From: an uncultured Thalassolituus sp.
Lineage (GTDB): Bacteria > Pseudomonadota > Gammaproteobacteria > Pseudomonadales > Oceanobacteraceae
NCBI GenBank assembly: GCA_913054055.1
Contig: CAJXIT010000045.1
Coordinates: forward strand, 1-14,652
DNA length: 14,652 bases
Direction of reading: 5' to 3'
The notes beneath the pieces are model-generated. The model was not told the origin of the DNA and ran no database searches. It saw only the letters and a program-made list of their open reading frames with translations. A program made the position numbers and the translations under genes. Shown in pieces: positions 7,753-14,652 of the stretch (positions within the stretch are counted from its first letter, which is position 1; each line of letters begins with the position of its first letter).

Positions 7753-8040
7753 ATGGCGCTTGACCGTTCAGACGTGAAAAGCATCGCAGATTTGGCCCGT
7801 TTGGCCATCAGTGATGAAAATATAGACAAATACAGCACAGAGCTTAGCAGCATCTTAGATCTTGTTGAGCAAATGAATGCCGTAAACACCGACGGTGTTC
7901 AGCCTTTGGCCCACCCAACCGATGCCGTTCAACGTTTACGTGCTGACGTGGTCACCGAAAGCAACAACCGAGAAAAATACATGGCTAACGCCCCTGCCCA
8001 AGAAGAAGGGTTGTTCTTAGTTCCTAAAGTGGTTGAGTAA
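7753..8040 (+). CDS. gatC: Aspartyl/glutamyl-tRNA amidotransferase subunit C
   Basis: This 95-residue GatC is the small non-catalytic subunit that wraps around the GatA-GatB interface of the tRNA-dependent amidotransferase and stabilises it. Typical family features are the N-terminal helix DVKSIADLARLAISDE, the helix LSSILDLVEQMNAVNT, the VQPLAHPTD turn (about 50-58) and the C-terminal APAQEEGLFLVPKVVE, which is the PE..GLF.VPKV(I/V)E signature. It is first in a gatC-gatA-gatB operon. The gatA start follows after 9 nt. The ATG is the only sensible start, despite a weak upstream GAGAT. Confidence 0.97.
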   Translation: MALDRSDVKSIADLARLAISDENIDKYSTELSSILDLVEQMNAVNTDGVQPLAHPTDAVQRLRADVVTESNNREKYMANAPAQEEGLFLVPKVVE

Positions 8041-8049
8041 GGCACAGAC

Positions 8050-9522
8050 ATGAGTACAGATATGCATAACCTAACACTGGCCCAAATTTCAAAAGGGCTA
8101 GAAGCTGGCGACTTTACCAGCGTAGAAATTACACAGCACTTTTTAGATCGCATTGACACGCTGGATCAAAATGACGGCGGCATCAATAGTTTTATTACTG
8201 TGACAAAAGATCAAGCTTTGGCCGACGCCAAAGCCGCTGATGAACGTCGTGCTGCGGGCAATGCCACCGCATGGACCGGCGTGCCCTTCGCCCACAAGGA
8301 TATTTTTTGCACAGATGGCACATTGACCACCTGCGGCTCAAAAATGCTGAGCAACTTTGTACCCCCTTACGACGCCACGGTAGTTGATAACTTTAAACAG
8401 CAAGGTGCAGTGTGCTTAGGCAAAACCAACATGGATGAATTTGCCATGGGCTCATCAAACGAATCCTCATTTTTTGGTGGCGTGAAAAACCCTTGGAATA
8501 AAGAAACCATTCCTGGTGGCTCATCCGGTGGCTCGGCCGCCGCTGTGGCAGCTCGCTTAGTGCCTGCCGCCACTGGCACAGACACAGGTGGCTCTATTCG
8601 CCAGCCTGCTGCCCTGTGTGGTTTAACCGGCTTAAAACCTACTTATGGTCGCTGCTCGCGCTTTGGTATGATCGCGTTTGCCTCTTCTTTAGATCAAGCA
8701 GGCCCAATGACCCAAACCGCTGAAGATGCGGCGATGATGTTAAACATCATGTCGAGCTTTGACGAAAAAGACTCAACCAGCATTGACCAAGCTGTTCCTG
8801 ATTACACGGACACCTTAAACAACGACATTGCGGGTAAAGTCATTGGCTTACCAAAAGAGTTTTTCCCTGACAGTTTAGATAGCGAAATGGCTGCAACGGT
8901 TAAAGCGGCCATCAGCGAGTTTGAAAAGCTAGGCTGCACCGTAAAAGAAATTTCTTTACCAAGCACCGACCTAGCCATCCCAGCCTATTATGTGGTCGCA
9001 CCAGCTGAATGCTCAGCCAACTTATCCCGAATGGACGGTGTTCGTTTTGGTCACCGCTGTGACGATCCAAAAGACATCGAAGACCTTTACAAGCGTTCTC
9101 GTGGAGAAGGCTTTGGTGACGAAGTAAAACGCCGCATCATGATCGGTACTTATGCGTTATCCACTGGTTTCTACGATGCATATTATGTGAAAGCACAGCA
9201 AATAAGACGCTTAATTAAAAACGATTTTGTTAAAGCGTTTGAAGGTGTGGATATCATCATGGGGCCTGTGACCCCTACCCCTGCATTCAAAGCGGGTGAG
9301 CATTCTGGCGATCCAGTTGAGATGTACATGGAAGATAAATTTACGCTTTCTTGTAATCTAGCGGGCTTACCAGGCATGTCGATTCCTGCAGGGCAAATCA
9401 ATGGCTTGCCCGTTGGCTTGCAAATGATTGGTAACTATTGGGATGAAGCCAACATGTTAAACATGGCTCACCAGTTCCAGCAAGTTACCGACCACCATAA
9501 ACAAACACCTGCGAACATTTAA
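8050..9522 (+). CDS. gatA: Aspartyl/glutamyl-tRNA amidotransferase subunit A
   Basis: This 490-residue GatA is the glutaminase subunit: it releases ammonia from glutamine (or asparagine) and channels it to GatB. It is an amidase-signature enzyme. The Ser-cisSer-Lys triad is visible as K83 (AHKD), S158 (GGSSGGS) and S182 (TGGSIR), each four residues later than in the Staphylococcus aureus enzyme. The family C-terminus, LAGLPGMSIPAG and LPVGLQMIG, is intact. Two starts are possible, ATG at 8050 and an in-frame ATG at 8062 (MHNLTLAQI, close to how many GatA proteins begin). Neither has a good ribosome binding site, so I keep the upstream one, which follows the TAAGG at the gatC stop. Coupling with gatC is likely. 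Confidence 0.98.
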   Translation: MSTDMHNLTLAQISKGLEAGDFTSVEITQHFLDRIDTLDQNDGGINSFITVTKDQALADAKAADERRAAGNATAWTGVPFAHKDIFCTDGTLTTCGSKMLSNFVPPYDATVVDNFKQQGAVCLGKTNMDEFAMGSSNESSFFGGVKNPWNKETIPGGSSGGSAAAVAARLVPAATGTDTGGSIRQPAALCGLTGLKPTYGRCSRFGMIAFASSLDQAGPMTQTAEDAAMMLNIMSSFDEKDSTSIDQAVPDYTDTLNNDIAGKVIGLPKEFFPDSLDSEMAATVKAAISEFEKLGCTVKEISLPSTDLAIPAYYVVAPAECSANLSRMDGVRFGHRCDDPKDIEDLYKRSRGEGFGDEVKRRIMIGTYALSTGFYDAYYVKAQQIRRLIKNDFVKAFEGVDIIMGPVTPTPAFKAGEHSGDPVEMYMEDKFTLSCNLAGLPGMSIPAGQINGLPVGLQMIGNYWDEANMLNMAHQFQQVTDHHKQTPANI

Positions 9523-9526
9523 GGAG
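9521..9526 (+). promoter_or_regulatory. Ribosome binding site of gatB overlapping the gatA stop
   Basis: AAGGAG begins inside the gatA TAA stop codon and lies 9 nt before the gatB ATG. The overlap favours re-initiation by ribosomes finishing gatA. Confidence 0.65.
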
Positions 9527-9535
9527 CCTATTATT

Positions 9536-11005
9536 ATGGAATGGGAAGTAGTAATTGGCTTAGAGATTCACGCTCAACTGGCCACAAAATCAAAAATATT
9601 TTCGGGCTCAAGCACTGCCTTCGGTGCCGATGCCAATACACAAGCCTCACTTGTTGATTTAGGTTTACCCGGTGTACTACCGGTTTTCAACGAAGAAGCA
9701 TTAGCCATGGCGGTAAAATTTGGTACCGCCATTGATGCAGAAATTGGAAAAGTTTCTGTATTCGACCGAAAAAATTATTTCTATCCGGATTCACCAAAAG
9801 GTTATCAAACCACACAGCTGCATCACCCGATTGTCGGCATGGGGCACATTGATATTGACCTAGAAGATGGAACAAGCCGACGCATAAACGTCACCCGTGC
9901 GCATTTAGAAGAAGACGCGGGTAAATCATTACACGAAGATTTTTCTGGCATGTCGGGCATCGATTTAAACCGTGCAGGCACACCGTTAATTGAAATTGTG
10001 TCTGAGCCAGAAATTCGTAACGCGAAAGAAGCGGTTGCTTACTTTAAAAAAATGCACAGCATCGTAACCTACTTAGGTATTTGTGATGGCAACCTTTCGC
10101 AAGGCTCTATGCGTTGTGACTGTAACGTTTCTTTGCGTCCAAAAGGCCAAGAAGAATTTGGTACTCGTACCGAAATTAAAAACGTCAACAGTTTCCGCTT
10201 TGTTGAGCAAGCCATCAATGTAGAAATTGAACGACAACGTGACATTCTTGAAGACGGCGGCTCTATCACTCAAGAAACCCGCTTGTTTGATGCCAATAAA
10301 ATGGAAACTCGCTCAATGCGTTCAAAAGAAGTAGCTAACGATTACCGCTACTTCCCTTGCCCAGACTTATTGCCTGTGGTGATTGACGACGACTACATTG
10401 AAGCCATTCGTAAAACCCTGCCTGAATTACCAGACCAGAAAAAACAACGCTTAATGGACGAGCAAGGCCTAAGCGAATACGACGCAGGTGTATTAACAGC
10501 CAGCCGTGAATTAGCCGCCTACTTTGAAGACGTTGCGGTTAAATGTAGCGATTACAAGTTAGCCGCTAACTGGGTAATGGGAGAATTATCCGCTGCGTTA
10601 AATAAAAACGAAGTTGAAATTGCAGACTCACCTATCAGTGCTGACAACCTTGGATCCATGATTGCGCGCATTAAAGATGACACGATATCTGGCAAAGGTG
10701 CCAAGTCTGTTTTCCAAGCCCTCTGGGAACAAGGAAAGGGGGATCAAAAAGGCGATAACGTAGATGCACTGATCGAATCACTTGGATTAAAACAAGTCAG
10801 CGATTCAGGCGCCATTGAAGGCATCGTAGATGACGTACTGGCCAACAACGATGGCCAAGTTCAAAACTACATTAATGCTGAACCTGAAAAACGCGGAAAA
10901 ATGATTGGCTTTTTTGTAGGCCAGGTAATGAAAGCGTCTAAAGGCTCTGCCAATCCAGGCATGGTAAACAAAGTGCTTAAAGAGAAACTGGATGCCAAGT
11001 GCTAA
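9536..11005 (+). CDS. gatB: Aspartyl/glutamyl-tRNA amidotransferase subunit B
   Basis: This 489-residue GatB phosphorylates the side chain of misacylated Glu-tRNA(Gln) or Asp-tRNA(Asn) and aminates it with ammonia from GatA. Signature motifs are the N-terminal WEVVIGLEIHAQL (E10, H12), YFYPDSPKGYQ (about 81-91), RAHLEEDAGK (121-130, with E125 in the synthetase site), DLNRAGTPLIEIVSEPE (143-159) and SQGSMRCDCNVSLRP (188-202). The C-terminal helical and YqeY-like tail that grips the tRNA is present and ends in NPGMVNKVLKEKL. In gammaproteobacteria that have GlnRS, GatCAB mostly serves Asn-tRNA in strains lacking AsnRS; which tRNA is used here cannot be told from this window. It is last in gatCAB and is followed at once by a terminator. 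Confidence 0.98.
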   Translation: MEWEVVIGLEIHAQLATKSKIFSGSSTAFGADANTQASLVDLGLPGVLPVFNEEALAMAVKFGTAIDAEIGKVSVFDRKNYFYPDSPKGYQTTQLHHPIVGMGHIDIDLEDGTSRRINVTRAHLEEDAGKSLHEDFSGMSGIDLNRAGTPLIEIVSEPEIRNAKEAVAYFKKMHSIVTYLGICDGNLSQGSMRCDCNVSLRPKGQEEFGTRTEIKNVNSFRFVEQAINVEIERQRDILEDGGSITQETRLFDANKMETRSMRSKEVANDYRYFPCPDLLPVVIDDDYIEAIRKTLPELPDQKKQRLMDEQGLSEYDAGVLTASRELAAYFEDVAVKCSDYKLAANWVMGELSAALNKNEVEIADSPISADNLGSMIARIKDDTISGKGAKSVFQALWEQGKGDQKGDNVDALIESLGLKQVSDSGAIEGIVDDVLANNDGQVQNYINAEPEKRGKMIGFFVGQVMKASKGSANPGMVNKVLKEKLDAKC

Positions 11006-11035
11006 TCCACAAGAAATAATCTAGCAACCGCAAAT

Positions 11036-11072
11036 AAAGCCTCTGAAATTAAAGCATTTCAGAGGCTTTTTT
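11036..11072 (+). terminator. Intrinsic terminator of gatCAB
   Basis: A perfect 14-bp stem, AAAGCCTCTGAAAT with ATTTCAGAGGCTTT, has a 6-nt loop and runs into a tract of six T (to 11072). It lies about 30 nt after the gatB stop and separates gatCAB from upp. Confidence 0.93.
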
Positions 11073-11106
11073 CATGGATTAACCTCTTCTAAAATTCCTG
11101 ACCAAA

Positions 11107-11136
11107 TAGACAGCCCCTACTTACCTGTGCAAAAAT
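11107..11136 (+). promoter_or_regulatory. Candidate sigma70 promoter for upp-uraA
   Basis: TAGACA (11107-11112, five of six matches to TTGACA) is separated by 18 nt from AAAAAT (11131-11136, four of six matches to TATAAT). It lies between the gatB terminator and the upp start, where a promoter is needed. No PurR-like operator was recognised nearby. Confidence 0.3.
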
Positions 11137-11169
11137 AAGAATAACCCACTCTCTGAACAGGAATACCTC

Positions 11170-11796
11170 ATGGCTGTTTTCGAAATCAATCACCCCTTGG
11201 TCAAGCACAAAATCTCGTTAATGCGACAAGAAAAACGCAGTACACGTAGCTTTCGCCAACTAACTGCAGAAGTGGGTGCGCTACTGACCTACGAAGCAAC
11301 AAAAGATCTAGAGCTTGAAGACTGCAGCATTGAAAGCTGGCAAGGTCCCATCACAGGGCAACAAATTAAAGGGAAAAAAGCCACGGTTGTTCCCATTTTA
11401 CGTGCTGGCATTGGCATGCTAGATGGAGTATTAGAGCTAATGCCCAGTGCAAAAATTAGTGTAGTGGGTTTATATCGAAATGAAGAAACTCATGAACCTG
11501 TCACATACTTTGAAAAACTTGCCGGAGAAATCGATCAGCGAATGGCGCTTGTCATTGATCCTATGCTGGCGACAGGTGGCTCTATGGAAGCCACGCTTGA
11601 CCTGTTAAAGAAGGCAGGCTGCAAAGACATTCGCGCCTTAGTACTAGTGGCGGCTCCTGAAGGCATTAAGCGCATTCAAACTTCACATCCTGATGTTGAT
11701 ATTTATACCGCATCCATCGATAGCCATTTAAATGAAAATGCCTACATCATTCCTGGACTTGGGGATGCTGGAGATAAATTGTTCGGCACATTTTAA
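11170..11796 (+). CDS. upp: Uracil phosphoribosyltransferase
   Basis: This enzyme makes UMP from uracil and PRPP in the cytoplasm, the key step of uracil salvage. At 208 residues it equals the E. coli enzyme. The PRPP-binding loop is VIDPMLATGGS (128-138), the conserved RAGIGM is at 78-83, and the C-terminal uracil-binding segment YIIPGLGDAGDKLFGT is at 192-207. The ATG follows AGGA with a 7-nt spacer. It is followed 48 nt later by the uracil permease gene, the same pairing as E. coli upp-uraA. PyrR-type regulators share the fold, but the length and C-terminus here are those of Upp. Confidence 0.98.
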   Translation: MAVFEINHPLVKHKISLMRQEKRSTRSFRQLTAEVGALLTYEATKDLELEDCSIESWQGPITGQQIKGKKATVVPILRAGIGMLDGVLELMPSAKISVVGLYRNEETHEPVTYFEKLAGEIDQRMALVIDPMLATGGSMEATLDLLKKAGCKDIRALVLVAAPEGIKRIQTSHPDVDIYTASIDSHLNENAYIIPGLGDAGDKLFGTF

Positions 11797-11844
11797 TCAT
11801 GACTCACATGCATTTTATCAACTTAAACTAAATCAGGAGATCAC

Positions 11845-13122
11845 ATGGAAAATCCATCCATGGGCCGCACCATTTTAGCTGGCTTACAAATGTTATTTGT
11901 AGCATTCGGCGCCCTTGTATTAATGCCATTAATCACAGGACTAGACCCTAGCGTGGCATTGTTCACGGCAGGTGTTGGTACTTTAATATTTCAATTCATT
12001 ACCAAACGACAAGTTCCCATTTTTTTAGCATCCTCTTTTGCCTTCATTGCACCGATTGCTTACAGCGTACAAACCTGGGGCATGGCCTCTACCATGGGGG
12101 CGCTTTTTTGTACGGGGATTATGTACGCCCTGTTATCAGGTGTTGTGGCCATAAAAGGGGCTGGTTTTTTACATAAGGTAATGCCTCCAGTGGTCACCGG
12201 CCCAATCATCATGGTTATCGGTTTAAACCTTGCTCCGATTGCTGTGAATATGTCCATGGGTAAAACTGGCGACGGCGCTGTTGAACTATTCCCATATACT
12301 GATGCATTGCTCGTTTCTATGTCTGCACTCATTACAACTTTATTAGTGGCAACTCTCGCAAAAGGTATCTTTAAGCTGGTGCCAATTCTTATTGGTATCT
12401 TTGTAGGTTATATCATGGCAGCCGTTATGGGCATGGTAGAAACTAAAGCCGTTACTGAAAGCGCTTGGTTTGCTATTCCAAACTTCATTACACCAGAGTT
12501 TAATATAGCCGCCATATTATTTATGTTACCCGTGGCCATTGCACCAGCTATCGAACACGTTGGGGATGTACTAGCAATTGGTAACGTCACTGGAAAAGAT
12601 TACACAAAAAAACCTGGATTGCACCGCACATTACTTGGAGATGGTGTGGCCACATCGACAGCATCACTTTTTGGTGGCCCTCCAAATACCACATACAGCG
12701 AAGTCACCGGCGCAGTCATGCTAACTAAAATGTTTAACCCTATGGTTATGACAGTGGCAGCGATCATTGCTATTGCTTTGGCATTTGTTGCAAAATTTGG
12801 CACCAGTTTACAAACGATTCCAGCCCCTGTAATGGGTGGAATTCTTGTTCTACTGTTTGGTTCAATAGCTGCGGTTGGCATGAATATTTTGGTTAAATCC
12901 CAAACCAATTTAAATGAACAACGTAATTTAGTGATTGTGGCCACCACCTTAGTATTTGGCATTGGCGGCATGAGCATTGGCAATGCTGAATTTTCGTTGC
13001 AAGGCATTGCACTGTGCGGTGTTGTAGCGATTATTCTGAATTTGGTTTTACCCAAAGCAGAAGCGGACAAGGAGACCTTAGAGCAAGAGTCTCAAATAAT
13101 TGATGATATTATTCAACACTGA
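11845..13122 (+). CDS. uraA: NCS2 family uracil permease
   Basis: This 425-residue inner-membrane symporter brings uracil in with protons. It has the hydrophobic pattern of the 14-helix NCS2 fold. Residues equivalent to the E. coli UraA substrate site are E237 (in IEHVGD) and E286 (in NTTYSE), with the SSFAFIAP half-helix at 63-70 and the GGPPNTTYSE half-helix at 277-286. E. coli UraA has a histidine four residues after the first glutamate (E241/H245); here that place is D241, a variant I recall in other uracil permeases. Substrate assignment as uracil, not xanthine, rests on the overall resemblance and on the adjacent upp. AGGAG lies 5 nt before the ATG. It is cotranscribed with upp and ends before a bidirectional terminator. 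Confidence 0.93.
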   Translation: MENPSMGRTILAGLQMLFVAFGALVLMPLITGLDPSVALFTAGVGTLIFQFITKRQVPIFLASSFAFIAPIAYSVQTWGMASTMGALFCTGIMYALLSGVVAIKGAGFLHKVMPPVVTGPIIMVIGLNLAPIAVNMSMGKTGDGAVELFPYTDALLVSMSALITTLLVATLAKGIFKLVPILIGIFVGYIMAAVMGMVETKAVTESAWFAIPNFITPEFNIAAILFMLPVAIAPAIEHVGDVLAIGNVTGKDYTKKPGLHRTLLGDGVATSTASLFGGPPNTTYSEVTGAVMLTKMFNPMVMTVAAIIAIALAFVAKFGTSLQTIPAPVMGGILVLLFGSIAAVGMNILVKSQTNLNEQRNLVIVATTLVFGIGGMSIGNAEFSLQGIALCGVVAIILNLVLPKAEADKETLEQESQIIDDIIQH

Positions 13123-13147
13123 TCATTAAACATGGATTAATCCTGTT

Positions 13148-13177
13148 AAAAAACCAGCTAGGAATAGCTGGTTTTTT
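13148..13177. terminator. Bidirectional intrinsic terminator between uraA and the converging gene
   Basis: A 12-bp stem, AAAAAACCAGCT with AGCTGGTTTTTT, has a 6-nt loop (AGGAAT). The T-run on the plus strand and the matching A-run give a U-tract in both directions. It starts 26 nt after the uraA stop and ends 11 nt before the stop of the minus-strand gene, so it probably serves both. Confidence 0.88.
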
Positions 13178-13188
13178 ATGTCACAGCA

Positions 13189-14652
13189 TTAAACGGCAAG
13201 TAACTTATTAAATAATTCCATTTGTTGAGACAAGGATTTTTTATCTTTTTCATCTAAGTCGCATTCTTCAAACACATAGCTGGCTGTTCTAGTAACCGTC
13301 TCCCAGCGGGGGTTTTTAGGAAGAGACTGAAGCGATAAATACTTATCAAGCGTTCGCGTTTTGGCTGTACTGCCATCAACATACACCCGCCACAATCCAC
13401 TTTGCTCAGCCAAGTCTACCTTGGTTTTATTACTGTACTTTTGCCACAATGCAATACTAGATCTGATGAGCTGTACAGTAACATCCCTAATATCTTGATT
13501 ACTGATTGGCAACGGCAAATCTTTCACAGCTTCCTGAACTCTTTGCACTTTTAGGAGTAGTTCTTCTGGCTGTACAGGGGCAACAATATAATCTGTTATT
13601 CCAATTCGAATGCACTGAGCCAACTGCGCTTTATGCTGGTGATGAATAATCAAAAGTATCGGTATGGCCGAAAATTCAGCAATAAGACTTTTCATATCCT
13701 CATAAATATACGCATCCCAAACATCAACCTGCCAGATAATGATTCGAGGACGATACTTAATGATATTTTCACGGGACAATGAGGACTTTACTAAGTAAAA
13801 ATGGCTCGCCAAACTGTCTTCTAATACGCCACTGTTATCCGAATTGAACAGTATAGAAGCCGCCAGTTCATTTCCTTTAAATTCCACATCTAAAGATCCA
13901 TGACTTTTGCTAGCTGAAGTATTGAGTGAAAACTCGAATATAGATTGTTTAGGTAAGCGCTTAATCGTCAGTACGGCCCCTAAATCATTTAGCATATGAT
14001 GCACAGCATTCATATTTTCAGGCTCATATTGTTGGGCATTAAATGATTCATTTAGAGTCATTTTAAATACAGCGCTGTCTTCAAGCTGATCAATGGATAA
14101 AACTACTCTCATGCCATTTTTATCTGCCATACGCGCCAGTATAAGAACAATATTCTGTAACTTTTCTTTATCTAAATTCAAAGTGAAATTCGAATCATCC
14201 ACCACAACTGAAATATTAAGAACATCACAATAGGGCTTGATCTGTGCCAACCATGATCCCATATGAAAGGTTTCATCTTTCACATCACTTAACGGCCGCA
14301 ATACATCTTGAGCCTTATGATCGATTGATGACTTAACAAACATCATCAATTTAATATCTTGTTTTCTATGAAGCCATAACATATAGATTTGCAAGGCCAC
14401 AAAAAAGACCATCCCAAATTGAGATAAAGGCCGGGACTGTATAAACAAATGGGTATACAAATAATCATGTATGACAAAAAACGCCGCGCCGATGAAACTC
14501 ACTGCAAACCAGATGGAATATTGAACGTTTTGTTTGATCAAAATAGACGTGTAAATAGCAATATACACAACGGTCGCTAAACCCAATAACTGATTCACTT
14601 CTGCAAAGCCAGTGAAAATTATAGGAGGAGAAATAAACGTACCGAATACGGA
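13189..14652 (-). CDS. Membrane-anchored degenerate histidine kinase/pseudo-receiver fusion, function unknown (5' end missing)
   Basis: I do not recognise this gene by name. The frame is open to the window edge (488 codons including the stop). A GTG at 14598 has no ribosome binding site and lies within hydrophobic sequence, so the true start is probably further right. Numbered from that GTG: three membrane helices at about 4-22, 27-47 and 58-76, plus hydrophobic sequence upstream (VFGTFISPPIIFTGF). Residues about 95-227 follow the histidine-kinase pattern (FHMGSWLAQI..., LDKEKLQNIVLI..., MLNDLGAVLTIKR...) but lack the N-box asparagine and glycine boxes. Residues about 247-357 look like a receiver in which, in my hand alignment, the phospho-acceptor Asp is Q290 and the lysine before Pro is A340 (DYIVAPVQP). 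The C-terminal ~100 residues, with a GLWRVYVDGS motif (401-410), a TRTLDKYL motif (414-421) and LPKNPRW (426-432), are unrecognised. It probably senses or relays through binding, not phosphotransfer. Confidence 0.75.
   Translation of the reverse strand, partial: SVFGTFISPPIIFTGFAEVNQLLGLATVVYIAIYTSILIKQNVQYSIWFAVSFIGAAFFVIHDYLYTHLFIQSRPLSQFGMVFFVALQIYMLWLHRKQDIKLMMFVKSSIDHKAQDVLRPLSDVKDETFHMGSWLAQIKPYCDVLNISVVVDDSNFTLNLDKEKLQNIVLILARMADKNGMRVVLSIDQLEDSAVFKMTLNESFNAQQYEPENMNAVHHMLNDLGAVLTIKRLPKQSIFEFSLNTSASKSHGSLDVEFKGNELAASILFNSDNSGVLEDSLASHFYLVKSSLSRENIIKYRPRIIIWQVDVWDAYIYEDMKSLIAEFSAIPILLIIHHQHKAQLAQCIRIGITDYIVAPVQPEELLLKVQRVQEAVKDLPLPISNQDIRDVTVQLIRSSIALWQKYSNKTKVDLAEQSGLWRVYVDGSTAKTRTLDKYLSLQSLPKNPRWETVTRTASYVFEECDLDEKDKKSLSQQMELFNKLLAV

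Noticed and set aside
7929..10273. Several minus-strand frames of 60-76 codons opposite gatC, gatA and gatB
   Set aside because: All are antisense to complete, motif-bearing gat genes; none has a recognisable product.
11073..11169. PurR-type operator or uracil-responsive attenuator upstream of upp
   Set aside because: No PurR-like operator was seen. The only hairpin between gatB and upp is the gatB terminator; a 5-bp CCTGT/ACAGG pairing near the upp ribosome binding site is too short to claim.
12600..13070. Minus-strand frame of 156 codons opposite uraA
   Set aside because: The opposite strand carries a full NCS2 permease with intact motifs; the antisense frame has low-complexity composition rich in Ala, Thr and Pro, and no recognisable domain.
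1..14652. A novel multi-gene defence, mobile or biosynthetic system
   Set aside because: All but one gene belong to well-known core families in a familiar order; there are no transposases, integrases, toxin-antitoxin pairs, repeat arrays or tRNA genes. The only unfamiliar protein is the right-edge sensor-like fusion.

Overview
The window reads as chromosomal core DNA of a moderately AT-rich gammaproteobacterium, most likely a marine Oceanospirillales/Pseudomonadales-type bacterium. The order yhdP-rng-maf-mreD-mreC-mreB, divergent from gatC-gatA-gatB, is the arrangement I recall from Pseudomonas. The proteins look gammaproteobacterial, with MreB and RNase G close to the E. coli proteins over their full length. 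I see no mobile element, tRNA, rRNA, CRISPR array or prophage gene.

Layout. Positions 1-7599 (minus strand) hold a tight six-gene block transcribed in the order mreB, mreC, mreD, maf, rng, yhdP. It contains the cell-elongation machinery (MreB actin, MreC, MreD), a Maf nucleotide pyrophosphatase, RNase G and the start of the very large AsmA-like envelope protein YhdP, which runs off the left edge. A 153-bp divergent region (7600-7752) separates this block from gatC-gatA-gatB (7753-11005, plus strand), which encodes the tRNA-dependent amidotransferase and ends at a strong intrinsic terminator. Then come upp and uraA (11170-13122, plus strand), a uracil salvage pair of phosphoribosyltransferase and permease, closed by a terminator that looks bidirectional. 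The right edge (13189-14652, minus strand) carries the 3' part of a membrane-anchored protein that looks like a degenerate histidine kinase fused to a pseudo-receiver and an unrecognised C-terminal domain.

How the genes work together. MreBCD organises lateral wall synthesis, and YhdP belongs to the AsmA-like group linked to phospholipid supply to the outer membrane, so the left block is largely about envelope growth. GatCAB makes Gln-tRNA and/or Asn-tRNA. Upp and UraA import and trap uracil as UMP.

Most of this is ordinary housekeeping, and I found no obvious new multi-gene system. The points most worth a second look are: mreC appears to start at a rare ATT codon placed correctly behind an AAGGAG ribosome binding site; two overlapping, mutually exclusive hairpins lie in the mreB-mreC spacer just before that site; and the degenerate sensor/receiver fusion at the right edge, whose reading frame stays open to the window end.
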